Assembly (NCBI GenBank): GCA_038893495.1
Contig: JAWARJ010000001.1
Span: 1,849,824-1,913,823, forward strand
Direction: 5' to 3'
From: Thermoproteus sp.
GTDB taxonomy: Archaea; Thermoproteota; Thermoprotei; Thermoproteales; Thermoproteaceae
Length of the DNA stretch: 64,000 nt
Shown here piece after piece: positions 15,641 through 23,581 of this stretch (its first letter is position 1; each line of letters begins with the position of its first letter). A program made the position numbers and the translations under genes. Under the pieces are notes generated by a model. The model saw only the letters and a list, made by a program, of their open reading frames with translations, had not been told where the DNA came from and ran no database searches.

Positions 15641-18289
15641 ATGAAGGTCTGGGCACTACTATTGTTAGCGGCGATGCCAGCGCTCGTCTGGAGCCAATAT
15701 CAAGTCGGCTTTTCGGTATCCTCCAGTGGGTATCTAACTGTATATATATCCGGAATTCCTTATGGACATAAAGTTGTGCTACATTGGGGACTAGAGCCCT
15801 ATCCGCAAGGCCCCTGGACTGTAATAAACGATACACAAATGTCGTGGAATGGCGCCAACTATAGCGCTACTATAGGGCCGTTTAGAAACGGCACTTGGGT
15901 CGCCTTTGTCTTCTACGACTCTACGGCCGGCATCTGGATAAACTACCAAGGGACCCCCTATTGGAATTGGAATGTCGAGATAAACCCGCCAAATGTCGGC
16001 GCTACTTCTGTAGAGGTTCTGCCTAACTGTAGCCTCCTAGTGACTGCCGTCGGCAGGGCTCCTGACATCTTCGTCATACACTACGGCTTGACCTCGGGCC
16101 CCCAGACCGGACTGCCTTGGGCCAATATCACAGATATGGAGATGTCGTACAACCCGCTGTGGGGCAACTACACAGTACTGTTGGGCCCCTTCAAGCCGGG
16201 CCAATGGGTCCAGTGGGTCTACCACGACGTCTCGACCGGGCTCTGGATCTTTAATAATGGAACAAACTTCGCGGCGCAGATAACCTGCGCGATGCTATCC
16301 CTATCGCCTACATATCCCTATGATAAGTACGTCTACACTGTAGGGGAAAATGCCCACGTGTCTCTAGGTTTGCAGAACCCCTCGGGGCCCCTAAACGTCT
16401 CTATAATCCTCTCGGTGGGGCCTAAGAGGATTGTAAGAAACGTCGTGCTTCAACGAGGGTTGAACCTAGTGAACTTCACCTTTAGGGTCGATTTGCCGCA
16501 AGGCATATATAAACCCTCCCTAATCGTAACGTCGGGCGGCTCCGCCCTGCTGAACGCCACACTTCCAGACTTCTATGTGCTTAATACTACAGGCAAGCCG
16601 CCCGTGAGTTTAGTCATAGTCTGGAATATGCACCAGCCGCTCTACGTAGAGCCTAACGGCACTTGGGCGATGCCGTGGGTCCCGCTACATACCGGCGAGG
16701 ACTTCAAGTGGGGAGGACAATACGTCGGCTCGTACGAATTACAGGCTATGTTGTTGAGTCAATTCGACGTAAATGTCTCTATAGACTTCACGCCGGTGTT
16801 GTTATACCAGTGGGAGGCCCTTCTGGCCGAAGGACCTGGCGAATTTAAGTACCTAGGCTACTATCCCGGCAATATAACCTACGACATAGAGGCGGCGAAC
16901 AGGACCTTGGCACTATACAGAAAACTAGTACAGGAAGGACGCGTTGAGGTCCTCACAGTGCCGTTCTATCACCCCCTCGAGGCCATTCTTTACGATAACG
17001 GATGGGACAGCGATATATTGGCGCAATTAATTATGGGCAAAAAGACCACCAAGGATGTATTCGGAGCAGATGCCTCCTGTGTCTGGACCCCCGAGATGGC
17101 ATTCAATATGGGCCTAGTACATTTATACCAAGAGGCAGGGCTTAACTGTACAATTCTCGACGCACAAGCCTTCTTGCCTTATGCGACATATGTAAACGGT
17201 TCTCAAGACCCCTACGTGCCGTATATTGTAGAAGACGACGAAGGCCACTACATATACGCACTCTTTAGGGATGATACGCTCTCCAACTTATTCTCATTTT
17301 ATCTATTCACTATATCCGATACAAATTTGGTAAAGCAACTACTAATACAATATCTCGCGAAAATATATATGAAGAAGCCAGGCGCCGTGGTGGTCGTAGC
17401 CCTCGACGGAGAGAATCCGCTCATATTTAACTCCATGACGGGGCCGAAGGACCTATATGCGATCTACCAGGCTCTGGCACAGTATTCCGGCGTCTGGCTG
17501 GTCACAGAGACCGTCTCGCAAGCCGTAGCCTCTCACGCCAAGTATACTGTCACCAACCTGCCCGAAAGCTCTTGGGCCCTGAACTTAAACAACTGGAACA
17601 ACGGATATCCCGGAAAAATAGCGATATGGCGGGCGGTCGGCCTGGCGAGAGAGTATCTGGTAGCCTACACTAAAGCCCTAGGCGAGTCCCCCTCACCTAT
17701 AGTCGAGTTGAATCCCGCCAACATACCCAACTCCACGGACGAGCTGGCCACTTTGTGGAACTACCTTTATATAGCCGAGGGCAGCGATTGGACTTGGCAG
17801 ACGGGACCTCCTAACTATGGACCAGCGTGGTTCAGCCTACAACCTTTGATATACACCAACGCAATACTTAACGTCATAAATAGCTCTCTAGATGAAATAA
17901 ACATAAAGATGGCATCTAGAGACAACGAGACTATGCTCCAAATAGAAAACGGCCTAGGCCGCTCGATACTAGTAGCCTTGGGCCTAAACGGCAAATGCGT
18001 TGAGGTGCGCCTAAAGCCGGGCCTCAACGAGGTGACTCTAAACGCCTCCCTGAATGGGCTTGTCGATCTATATCTGCCAGTTTCCCCAACAGATGTGCCC
18101 GGCTATATAACGAGACCGACCGACTGCGGCTTGAAGGTAAGGACTCTGTCGCCTGCATCTATGCCGATTAGTACCATCAGCATTGAGAAAAGCACGATGT
18201 CGCAGCCCCCGTCGAATGCGACTGTGGCAGTGATAGTAGCATTGGCACTAATTGTAGCAGTTGTGGCGATGCTATTTAGGAGGTCTTGA
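15641..18289 (+). CDS. Secreted, membrane-anchored GH57 glycosidase (amylopullulanase-like)
   Basis: 882 residues. Signal peptide MKVWALLLLAAMPALVWS; two consecutive, clearly duplicated beta modules (about 22-115 and 118-225, each with HxGL...GPW/LPW...GPF...W...WI), probably starch-binding; a third beta region; then the GH57 catalytic domain starting SLVIVWNMHQPLYVEP. The nucleophile Glu is expected in CVWTPEMAFN and the acid/base Asp in VVVALDGENPL. A hydrophobic helix near the end (TVAVIVALALIVAVVAMLF) followed by RRS anchors it outside the cell. Start ATG 15641 is 26 nt after CATTTATATA; the frame's upstream ATG lies in the promoter. It probably hydrolyses alpha-1,4/1,6 glucans for the divergent ABC importer. 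Overlaps convergent porG by 14 nt. Confidence 0.9.
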   Translation: MKVWALLLLAAMPALVWSQYQVGFSVSSSGYLTVYISGIPYGHKVVLHWGLEPYPQGPWTVINDTQMSWNGANYSATIGPFRNGTWVAFVFYDSTAGIWINYQGTPYWNWNVEINPPNVGATSVEVLPNCSLLVTAVGRAPDIFVIHYGLTSGPQTGLPWANITDMEMSYNPLWGNYTVLLGPFKPGQWVQWVYHDVSTGLWIFNNGTNFAAQITCAMLSLSPTYPYDKYVYTVGENAHVSLGLQNPSGPLNVSIILSVGPKRIVRNVVLQRGLNLVNFTFRVDLPQGIYKPSLIVTSGGSALLNATLPDFYVLNTTGKPPVSLVIVWNMHQPLYVEPNGTWAMPWVPLHTGEDFKWGGQYVGSYELQAMLLSQFDVNVSIDFTPVLLYQWEALLAEGPGEFKYLGYYPGNITYDIEAANRTLALYRKLVQEGRVEVLTVPFYHPLEAILYDNGWDSDILAQLIMGKKTTKDVFGADASCVWTPEMAFNMGLVHLYQEAGLNCTILDAQAFLPYATYVNGSQDPYVPYIVEDDEGHYIYALFRDDTLSNLFSFYLFTISDTNLVKQLLIQYLAKIYMKKPGAVVVVALDGENPLIFNSMTGPKDLYAIYQALAQYSGVWLVTETVSQAVASHAKYTVTNLPESSWALNLNNWNNGYPGKIAIWRAVGLAREYLVAYTKALGESPSPIVELNPANIPNSTDELATLWNYLYIAEGSDWTWQTGPPNYGPAWFSLQPLIYTNAILNVINSSLDEINIKMASRDNETMLQIENGLGRSILVALGLNGKCVEVRLKPGLNEVTLNASLNGLVDLYLPVSPTDVPGYITRPTDCGLKVRTLSPASMPISTISIEKSTMSQPPSNATVAVIVALALIVAVVAMLFRRS

Positions 18290-18821
18290 CGGCCCGTTTT
18301 AACATCAACTCGTAGGCCTCTTTTGCCGCTTCTATATTCGCCTTCACGGCTCTAGCCGGGACGAACTCCGGAATCGTCCTCACGATCCCCTCTATCGTCA
18401 CGACGCCACTGACGGCCGCAAAGGCGCTGGCCATGATCATATTGACTAGAGGCCACCCGGCCGCCACGAGGCCATGTTTTAGAGCTATGGAAGTGGCGTC
18501 TATGGCGATATACCAAGGCGCCTCCTCCTTCGTGTTGACTATATACACCGCGTTGGGCTTCCCGTAAGCCTTGACGTTTGTTTGAGATATAATACGGCCA
18601 TCTAGCACCACCACATAGTCGCCGGCCGTCACGGCCGAGTGGACCTCGACGGGCTTGTCGTCTATACGCAAGTAGGCGCGGACTATGGCGCCTCTGCGCT
18701 CCGCGCCGAATTCCGGTATGGCCTGCCCGAACTTCCCCTCTATTGTGGCCACGCGGGCGAGGAGTTGCGCGGCCGTCACTGCGCCCATGCCGCCCCTCCC
18801 GAAGAAGACCACCTCAATCAC
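18276..18821 (-). CDS. porG: Pyruvate (2-oxoacid):ferredoxin oxidoreductase, gamma subunit
   Basis: 181-residue gamma subunit of the four-subunit enzyme that splits pyruvate to acetyl-CoA and CO2 and reduces ferredoxin. Family signatures: VVFFGRGGMGAVTAAQLLA at the N-terminus and FGQAIPEFGAERRGAIVRAYLRI. It stands alone on the minus strand, divergent from porDAB (19062-21378), with 240 nt between. TATA TAAATTTTATAAAG at about 18841-18855 precedes the ATG by 26 nt. Splitting gamma off from delta-alpha-beta is unusual, since many archaea have porGDAB in one operon. Confidence 0.93.
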   Translation of the reverse strand: MIEVVFFGRGGMGAVTAAQLLARVATIEGKFGQAIPEFGAERRGAIVRAYLRIDDKPVEVHSAVTAGDYVVVLDGRIISQTNVKAYGKPNAVYIVNTKEEAPWYIAIDATSIALKHGLVAAGWPLVNMIMASAFAAVSGVVTIEGIVRTIPEFVPARAVKANIEAAKEAYELMLKRAVKTS

Positions 18822-19061
18822 GTCACAACGAGAGATCTACCTTTATAAAATTTATAGCCCTATATAGCTAGCAGATCGAAGCCTTACTCTGCTCTCAAAA
18901 AAAAAAAAATAAGTTAGAATGGAAAAAACTTAAAATGGACTCATTTGAGGAAATAGTACATTAAGCCGCCTTTATTGATGGATATCCATCATGTAAATTC
19001 GATATGCCCATCTCTATATTACTATATATAAAACATAAATACTAGAGACGATCTAACCTCC

Positions 19062-19325
19062 GTGGAGACCGCTCTCCTCCCCATATCGAGACCGGCGTTG
19101 GGCTCAGGCGGCATAACGGGCACGTGGCGCACCTTAAAGCCTGTCGTGAACTTGGCTAAATGTATAGACTGCGGCATATGTTGGCTGTACTGCCCCGAGT
19201 CGGTAATAGACTGGGAAAAGGGCCAGAAGATAAAGATAGACTACACCTATTGTAAAGGTTGCGGCATATGCGCCCACGAGTGTCCCACTAAGGCGATAGA
19301 GATGGTGCCGGAGACCGGCCTATGA
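19062..19325 (+). CDS. porD: Pyruvate:ferredoxin oxidoreductase, delta (ferredoxin-type) subunit
   Basis: 87 residues with two 4Fe-4S motifs, CIDCGICWLYCPE and CKGCGICAHECPT (C-x2-C-x2-C-x3-C-P each), carrying electrons from the catalytic core. GTG start at 19062 is about 26-35 nt after TATATATAAAAC (19024-19035). Stop overlaps the porA ATG (ATGA type). Confidence 0.94.
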   Translation: METALLPISRPALGSGGITGTWRTLKPVVNLAKCIDCGICWLYCPESVIDWEKGQKIKIDYTYCKGCGICAHECPTKAIEMVPETGL

Positions 19326-20473
19326 GAGCGCTTACTACAACCAAGACCGCACTTACCGGAAACTACGCAGTGGCTCACGCCGTCAAGATGGCGAGGCCCC
19401 ACGTGATTTCAGCATATCCCATAACGCCCCAGACCACCATAGTGGAGAAGCTCTCCGAATTTATAGCCAAAGGCGAGCTCAAGGCCAGCTTCATAAATGT
19501 AGAGTCTGAATTCTCGGCGCTAGCCGTCGTATATGGAGCGGCCATGGCGGGCGCCCGCGCGTTTACGGCCACCAGTAGCCACGGGCTGTTCTACATGTAC
19601 GAAATGTTGTGGTGGGCCGCCGCTAGCCGCGCCCCAATAGTGATGGCGGTGGTAACTAGGACTCTAGGTCCGCCTTGGAATATCCACGACGAACACAACG
19701 ACATATTGGCCATAAGGGATTCGGGCTGGGCTGTGGCCATGGCGTCCACCGTACAGGAGGCCTTCGACCTGACCGTACAGGCCTTTAGGCTGGCTGAGAG
19801 CGCCTATGTGCCTGTCGCCGTAGGTCTTGACGGATTTGTGTTGAGCCATACGGTCGAGACCATAGAGTTGCCGCCGCAAGAGGTTGTCGATAAATTCCTG
19901 CCTCCCAGAAATCCGGACCTACCGTTGAGGCTCAGGCCGGGCGAACCCATAACTATGGGCAACATACCTTCAGACGATAGGATACATGCAGAACATTTGA
20001 AGAACATATATAGGGCGCACCAGGAGGCTAAAAGGGCCATATACTCAATGGACGTAGAATACGGCAAACTGACCGGACGCGAATACGGCGGGATGGTCGA
20101 AAAGTACGAGCTTGACGGAGCTAAGTTCGCAGTGGTCTGTATGGGCGCTTGGTGCGGAGACGCCAAGGAGGCCGTAAGGGCTCTGAGGCGCGAGGGGGTG
20201 CCTATAGGCTTGATGAGGTTGAGGTTCGTGAGGCCTTTCCCCGACGAGGAGGTCGAAGCCCTCGCCGGGCTCGACAGAGTCGTCGTGTTTGATCGCGACA
20301 TAACGCCGGCGGGCGGCATATTGGGCAGAGAGGTGGCGTCGGTGTTGGGGCGCGATAAGGTCACCAACGTACTGGCGGGACTGGCGGGAGTCGATTTCAA
20401 GGCCGAAGACTTCCGCAAAGCCATTAAACACGCAATAGAGAGAGAATATAGGGACTGGATCGTGGCGCTATGA
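19322..20473 (+). CDS. porA: Pyruvate:ferredoxin oxidoreductase, alpha subunit
   Basis: 383-residue alpha subunit: substrate-binding part of the thiamine-diphosphate core (SAYPITPQTTIVEKLSEF, VESEFSALAVVYGAAMAGAR, TSSHGLFYMYEMLWWAAASR). Middle gene of porDAB, overlapping both neighbours by 4 nt. The sequence does not show whether pyruvate or another 2-oxoacid is preferred; four-subunit architecture favours pyruvate. Confidence 0.94.
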   Translation: MRALTTTKTALTGNYAVAHAVKMARPHVISAYPITPQTTIVEKLSEFIAKGELKASFINVESEFSALAVVYGAAMAGARAFTATSSHGLFYMYEMLWWAAASRAPIVMAVVTRTLGPPWNIHDEHNDILAIRDSGWAVAMASTVQEAFDLTVQAFRLAESAYVPVAVGLDGFVLSHTVETIELPPQEVVDKFLPPRNPDLPLRLRPGEPITMGNIPSDDRIHAEHLKNIYRAHQEAKRAIYSMDVEYGKLTGREYGGMVEKYELDGAKFAVVCMGAWCGDAKEAVRALRREGVPIGLMRLRFVRPFPDEEVEALAGLDRVVVFDRDITPAGGILGREVASVLGRDKVTNVLAGLAGVDFKAEDFRKAIKHAIEREYRDWIVAL

Positions 20474-21378
20474 GCATCAGAATAGACCTCCTGCCCAAAA
20501 AGAAGTACATACTGCCGGGCAACTCCGCATGTGCTGGTTGCGGCATGATGATAGGGTGGAAGATCTTAGGCATGGCTCTAGGAGAGGATGCCGTGATATC
20601 AATACCTGCAAGCTGCGCCGCCGTCGTGCAAGGCCTCGGGCCTAAAAGCGGCATAAACATGCCAATTCTAAACGTCCCGTTCGCATCGGCCGCGTCAGTC
20701 GCCACGGGGATATCCGAGGCATTTAAACAGCTAGGCGTAAAGGGCCACTCTGTCGTCTGGGCCGGCGACGGGGGGACTGCGGACATAGGCTTCGCCGCGG
20801 TGAGCGCAGCCGCCGAGAGGAACAGCGATGTGCTCTACATAATGTACGACAACGAGGCCTATATGAACACGGGCATACAGAGGAGTAGCGAGACCCCCAA
20901 AGGCGCTTGGACCACGACGACCCCTACGGGCAAGAAGGAGTCCAAAAAGGACATAGCGCTTATACTATTGGCCCACGATGTGCCCTACGTCGCCACCGCC
21001 AATATAGCGTACCCCCAGGACTTCTACCGCAAGATAAAGAGGGCCTCCGAGATAAGGGGCTTCAAATTCATCCACCTATTCGCGCCGTGTCCCCCCGGCT
21101 GGCTGTTCGACCCGTCGCTCACTGTAGAGGTGGCCAGGAAGGCCGTGGAGACGGGCGCGTTCATTCTCTGGGAGTACGACCACGGCGAGTTTAAATTTAA
21201 CCCGCCGAGCTCCGCCCTGGTGGACAAAAGCAGGAGGAAGCCGTTAATTGAGTACTTGAAGCTACAGGGGAGGTACGCCCATCTGACCGAGGAACAAATA
21301 AAGCAGATGGAGGAGGAGATAGATAGGAAGTGGCAGTTCCTGTTGAGATTCGCACAGGCTACACGTAGAACTCAATAG
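20470..21378 (+). CDS. porB: Pyruvate:ferredoxin oxidoreductase, beta subunit
   Basis: 302-residue beta subunit that binds thiamine diphosphate and the proximal 4Fe-4S cluster. The TPP/Mg motif GDGGTADIGFAAVSAAAERN continues to MYDNEAYMNTG; cluster cysteines are expected at SACAGCGMM, IPASCAAV and APCPPGW. Last gene of porDAB; its 3' end overlaps the convergent hypothetical gene by 20 nt. Confidence 0.94.
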   Translation: MSIRIDLLPKKKYILPGNSACAGCGMMIGWKILGMALGEDAVISIPASCAAVVQGLGPKSGINMPILNVPFASAASVATGISEAFKQLGVKGHSVVWAGDGGTADIGFAAVSAAAERNSDVLYIMYDNEAYMNTGIQRSSETPKGAWTTTTPTGKKESKKDIALILLAHDVPYVATANIAYPQDFYRKIKRASEIRGFKFIHLFAPCPPGWLFDPSLTVEVARKAVETGAFILWEYDHGEFKFNPPSSALVDKSRRKPLIEYLKLQGRYAHLTEEQIKQMEEEIDRKWQFLLRFAQATRRTQ

Positions 21379-21862
21379 TTTCCCTACCCCCAACCTTGAC
21401 TCCAGCGGGCACCTTAACCGAGACCATATTGCCCTCTATCCGCACATCACCCGCCATCTGTGCGCGTACGACCCTGCCGGGAAGCCACCAGAGGAACTCA
21501 TAGGGATATTCGGCGACCTCCTCCTCATATATGTCCTCGTAGACGTTCAGCCCTTCGCGTAACTCGCCCTTAAATCTTATTAGGAATGTTATATATACAT
21601 AATTTATTGTAATTAGACCTATATCTATATGGACTACCCTAGCCTCAACTCTCTTCCCATTTATAGAAATTACCTCCTCATCCAGAAACTCCTGCATATT
21701 GGCTCTAATAGTTTCGAGTTCCCTCCGCAACGCGCCCCTCGAAAGTCCGGCATAATATGCCTTAGGGTCGTAATAGTAAAAGATCATGTACTGAGAGACA
21801 GACCCCAGGGGGTCCATATTGAAGAAGGCCCTCGCGAAGATGGGCCTCACCTCTTCTGACAT
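21359..21862 (-). CDS. Conserved-looking hypothetical protein
   Basis: 167 residues, not recognised. Acidic, mixed alpha/beta in appearance, no signal peptide or clear membrane helix; a run of Tyr (QYMIFYYYDPKAYYAGL) near residue 30 and a beta-rich C-terminus (VRIEGNMVSVKVPAGVKVGGRETIEFYV). Codon use matches neighbours and an A/T-rich element lies about 20 nt before the ATG, so it is probably expressed. Convergent with porB, divergent from the EF-Tu domain-2-like gene. Confidence 0.6.
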   Translation of the reverse strand: MSEEVRPIFARAFFNMDPLGSVSQYMIFYYYDPKAYYAGLSRGALRRELETIRANMQEFLDEEVISINGKRVEARVVHIDIGLITINYVYITFLIRFKGELREGLNVYEDIYEEEVAEYPYEFLWWLPGRVVRAQMAGDVRIEGNMVSVKVPAGVKVGGRETIEFYV

Positions 21863-21948
21863 GGACGGTAATGCCTCCTCTATTTTATTAGATTAGTTTG
21901 GGGTTGGGATGGCAGTGAGAGTTTTTATGGGGGAGCTTTTTGCCACTG

Positions 21949-22788
21949 GTGCTAAGAGGCTCCATATCCGTTGTGCTCTCAGACAACATGGAGAAGGCAC
22001 TGGAGGTAGCGGGCAGGCTGGGCAAAAAGGAGGAAGAAAAAATGTACTACAGACATAGGGACGGCATGTTAAGGACCGTATTGACGCCCGATGGACTCCT
22101 CGAGGCGGCTGAATTCATAACGCTCTCTACCTACTACTACCTGTATATAACAGGCGCCAACTCCAACTCCGCCGAATTGGCGCTACTGGCTAAAGCCTCG
22201 GGCCTTAGAGGCGTCGTCCTCGCTGACGACGTAGAGACTTTCCGTAAATATTTCGGCGAGCTGGGCTTGGAGCTGGGCGAACTGGAGGAGGTCGATATAA
22301 CGCCGGAGGACATGGGCTACGTCTATATAGAGAAGGCCTTCAACGTAAGGGGCGTCGGCCCCGTGGCTATAGGATTCGCCTTTACGCACTTAGGCGTCCA
22401 CGACAGGCTGGTGGCTCTGCCCAGCGGAATTGAGGTAGACGTAAAGAGCATACAGGTGCTGGACGAAGACCAGAAAGAGGTGGGGCCAGGCACCCGCGTT
22501 GGGATCGCACTGAGGGGCATAGAGGTCGACGTACTTAAAGAGTCCTACATTTTAGTCAAGAGAGATATACCCCTCACAGACAGATATAGGATTGTAAAGT
22601 TCAGATGGGCCTCAGAAGCCGAAAAGGCCCACGTATTTATAGGTGGAATTAAGGCCATAGCCACAATAAACGGGCAAGAAGCCGTCCTCGACAAGAAGGT
22701 CCCCGCTACCCTAAAGAGGGGCGTAGTCGTAAACGTAAACGCGAAGCCCAAGACCTCTAAAACCTACGGCTATGTCTATAAAGATTGA
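21949..22788 (+). CDS. EF-Tu domain 2-like protein without GTPase domain
   Basis: 279 residues. The C-terminal two thirds look like EF-Tu/IF2-type beta-barrel domains (VRGVGPVAIGFAFTHLGVHDRLVALPSGIEVDVKSIQVLDEDQKEVGPGTRVGIALRGIE...VLVKRDIPL), as in SelB-like or eIF2-gamma proteins, but there is no P-loop, DxxG or NKxD: the N-terminal segment (TYYYLYITGANSNSAELALLAKASGLRGVVL) is short and lacks GTP-binding motifs. I start at GTG 21949, 26 nt after TTTTTATGG; the frame also has an upstream TTG at 21940. It may bind tRNA or a ribosomal site without GTP control. Exact role unknown. Confidence 0.6.
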   Translation: MLRGSISVVLSDNMEKALEVAGRLGKKEEEKMYYRHRDGMLRTVLTPDGLLEAAEFITLSTYYYLYITGANSNSAELALLAKASGLRGVVLADDVETFRKYFGELGLELGELEEVDITPEDMGYVYIEKAFNVRGVGPVAIGFAFTHLGVHDRLVALPSGIEVDVKSIQVLDEDQKEVGPGTRVGIALRGIEVDVLKESYILVKRDIPLTDRYRIVKFRWASEAEKAHVFIGGIKAIATINGQEAVLDKKVPATLKRGVVVNVNAKPKTSKTYGYVYKD

Positions 22789-22792
22789 CATA

Positions 22793-22895
22793 AGCCCCGG
22801 CCGGGATTCGAACCCGGGACCTCCTCATTACCAGTGACTGGCGGCGGGCCTTCTAGATTGCCCGCTGGCGCTCCACCAGGCTGAGCTACCGGGGC
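22793..22895 (-). tRNA. tRNA-Thr(GGU) with an internal intron
   Basis: Acceptor stem GCCCCGG/CCGGGGC, D arm GCUC..GAGC, variable loop AGGUC and T arm CCGGG-UUCGAAU-CCCGG are all clear, with discriminator U73 and no encoded CCA. The anticodon arm folds only if 29 nt (22838-22866) are removed after nt 28: the result is CCUCA-CUGGUAA-UGAGG with loop C32 U33 GGU A37 A38. Anticodon GGU reads Thr ACC/ACU codons; U73 suits archaeal tRNA-Thr. TATA-like ACTTTAAAATC (22917-22927) about 26 nt upstream overlaps the vapC stop. The intron position is inferred from the fold. Confidence 0.93.
22838..22866 (-). other. Predicted noncanonical tRNA intron (29 nt)
   Basis: Lies in the 5' side of the anticodon stem, between mature nt 28 and 29, not at the usual 37/38 site. 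It contains its own hairpin GCGGGC-(10 nt)-GCCCGC, and GCCAG occurs both at the 5' boundary and at the 3' end. A perfect bulge-helix-bulge is not evident by eye, so the boundaries could be off, but no other single excision gives a five-pair anticodon stem. Confidence 0.7.
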
Positions 22896-22918
22896 TGTCC
22901 CACACGATCTCCCCGATT

Positions 22919-23338
22919 TTAAAGTTTTTCTTGGCTTCTATATTCCCGTATATGTCTCGCCTTGTGGTGCCGTAGCAGTTTTTCGTCTGCGGTATAGAAC
23001 GGCGCATCTAGCTCCTCTGCTAGAACTAAATACGCCGCGTCGTAGACGGTTACGCCGAGCTTAAAGGACTCCTCAAGTACGCGCGGGAGGTCGGGCTCTA
23101 CGACCTCGACGCCAGTTTCTCGAAGCAACCTCATGGCCTCTACTGCCCTCTCGGCCTTCATGAGCCCCCTCACGGCGTACTTCCTGAGGGCGCTGGCTAC
23201 TTCTAGCCAGAGGCAGGGCGGGGCGACCGCCGAGATTTCACCTCGTAGGTGGTCGTCGCGGAGCGCCCTAGCCTCTACATGGTGGGGCTCTGGGACGGCC
23301 CACTTGACCACTACTGAGGCGTCAATTACGACTTTCAC
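22919..23338 (-). CDS. vapC: PIN-domain ribonuclease toxin (VapC)
   Basis: 139-residue PIN nuclease: Asp in VVIDASVVVKW (residue 6), Glu in CLWLEVASALRK, Asp in VTVYDAAYLVLAEEL and TADEKLLR, the usual acidic metal-binding set. Second gene of a toxin-antitoxin pair; its ATG lies inside the 3' end of vapB (17-nt overlap), typical of translational coupling. It ends over the tRNA-Thr promoter. Confidence 0.9.
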   Translation of the reverse strand: MKVVIDASVVVKWAVPEPHHVEARALRDDHLRGEISAVAPPCLWLEVASALRKYAVRGLMKAERAVEAMRLLRETGVEVVEPDLPRVLEESFKLGVTVYDAAYLVLAEELDAPFYTADEKLLRHHKARHIREYRSQEKL

Positions 23339-23549
23339 GTTCTTCCCTTATCCATATAGTGGAGTAGTCTTCGCCTATAGCGCCCAGCTCTTTAGATATC
23401 CCGTCTAGCGCCTCGGCGAGCCGCCTCGCCTTTTCCTCCCTTACGCGTCGTTGTAGATATTCCCTGATCTCTTCTGCGTAATTTATGCCGAGCCTTTCGA
23501 GCTCCTCCTTCAGCTTTTTGGGTATCCTGACGCCTATTACTATACTCAC
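23322..23549 (-). CDS. vapB: VapB-type antitoxin
   Basis: 75 residues: a short beta strand (SIVIGVRIPKKLKEELERLGI) and helical region resembling archaeal CopG/VapB antitoxins, then a charged tail expected to wrap VapC. Expected to neutralise VapC and repress its own promoter. A TATA-like CCTTTTATGTT lies about 20-27 nt before the start. Confidence 0.8.
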   Translation of the reverse strand: MSIVIGVRIPKKLKEELERLGINYAEEIREYLQRRVREEKARRLAEALDGISKELGAIGEDYSTIWIREERESRN

Positions 23550-23581
23550 GTTAGACAGATATAGTTAACATAAAAGGTTAA

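Noticed and set aside
18822-19061. Possible small RNA or gene in the porG-porD gap
   Set aside because: Only promoters, an A-run at about 18898-18910 and a short palindrome (GATGGATATCCATC near 18977) seen; no frame or RNA pattern that can be supported.
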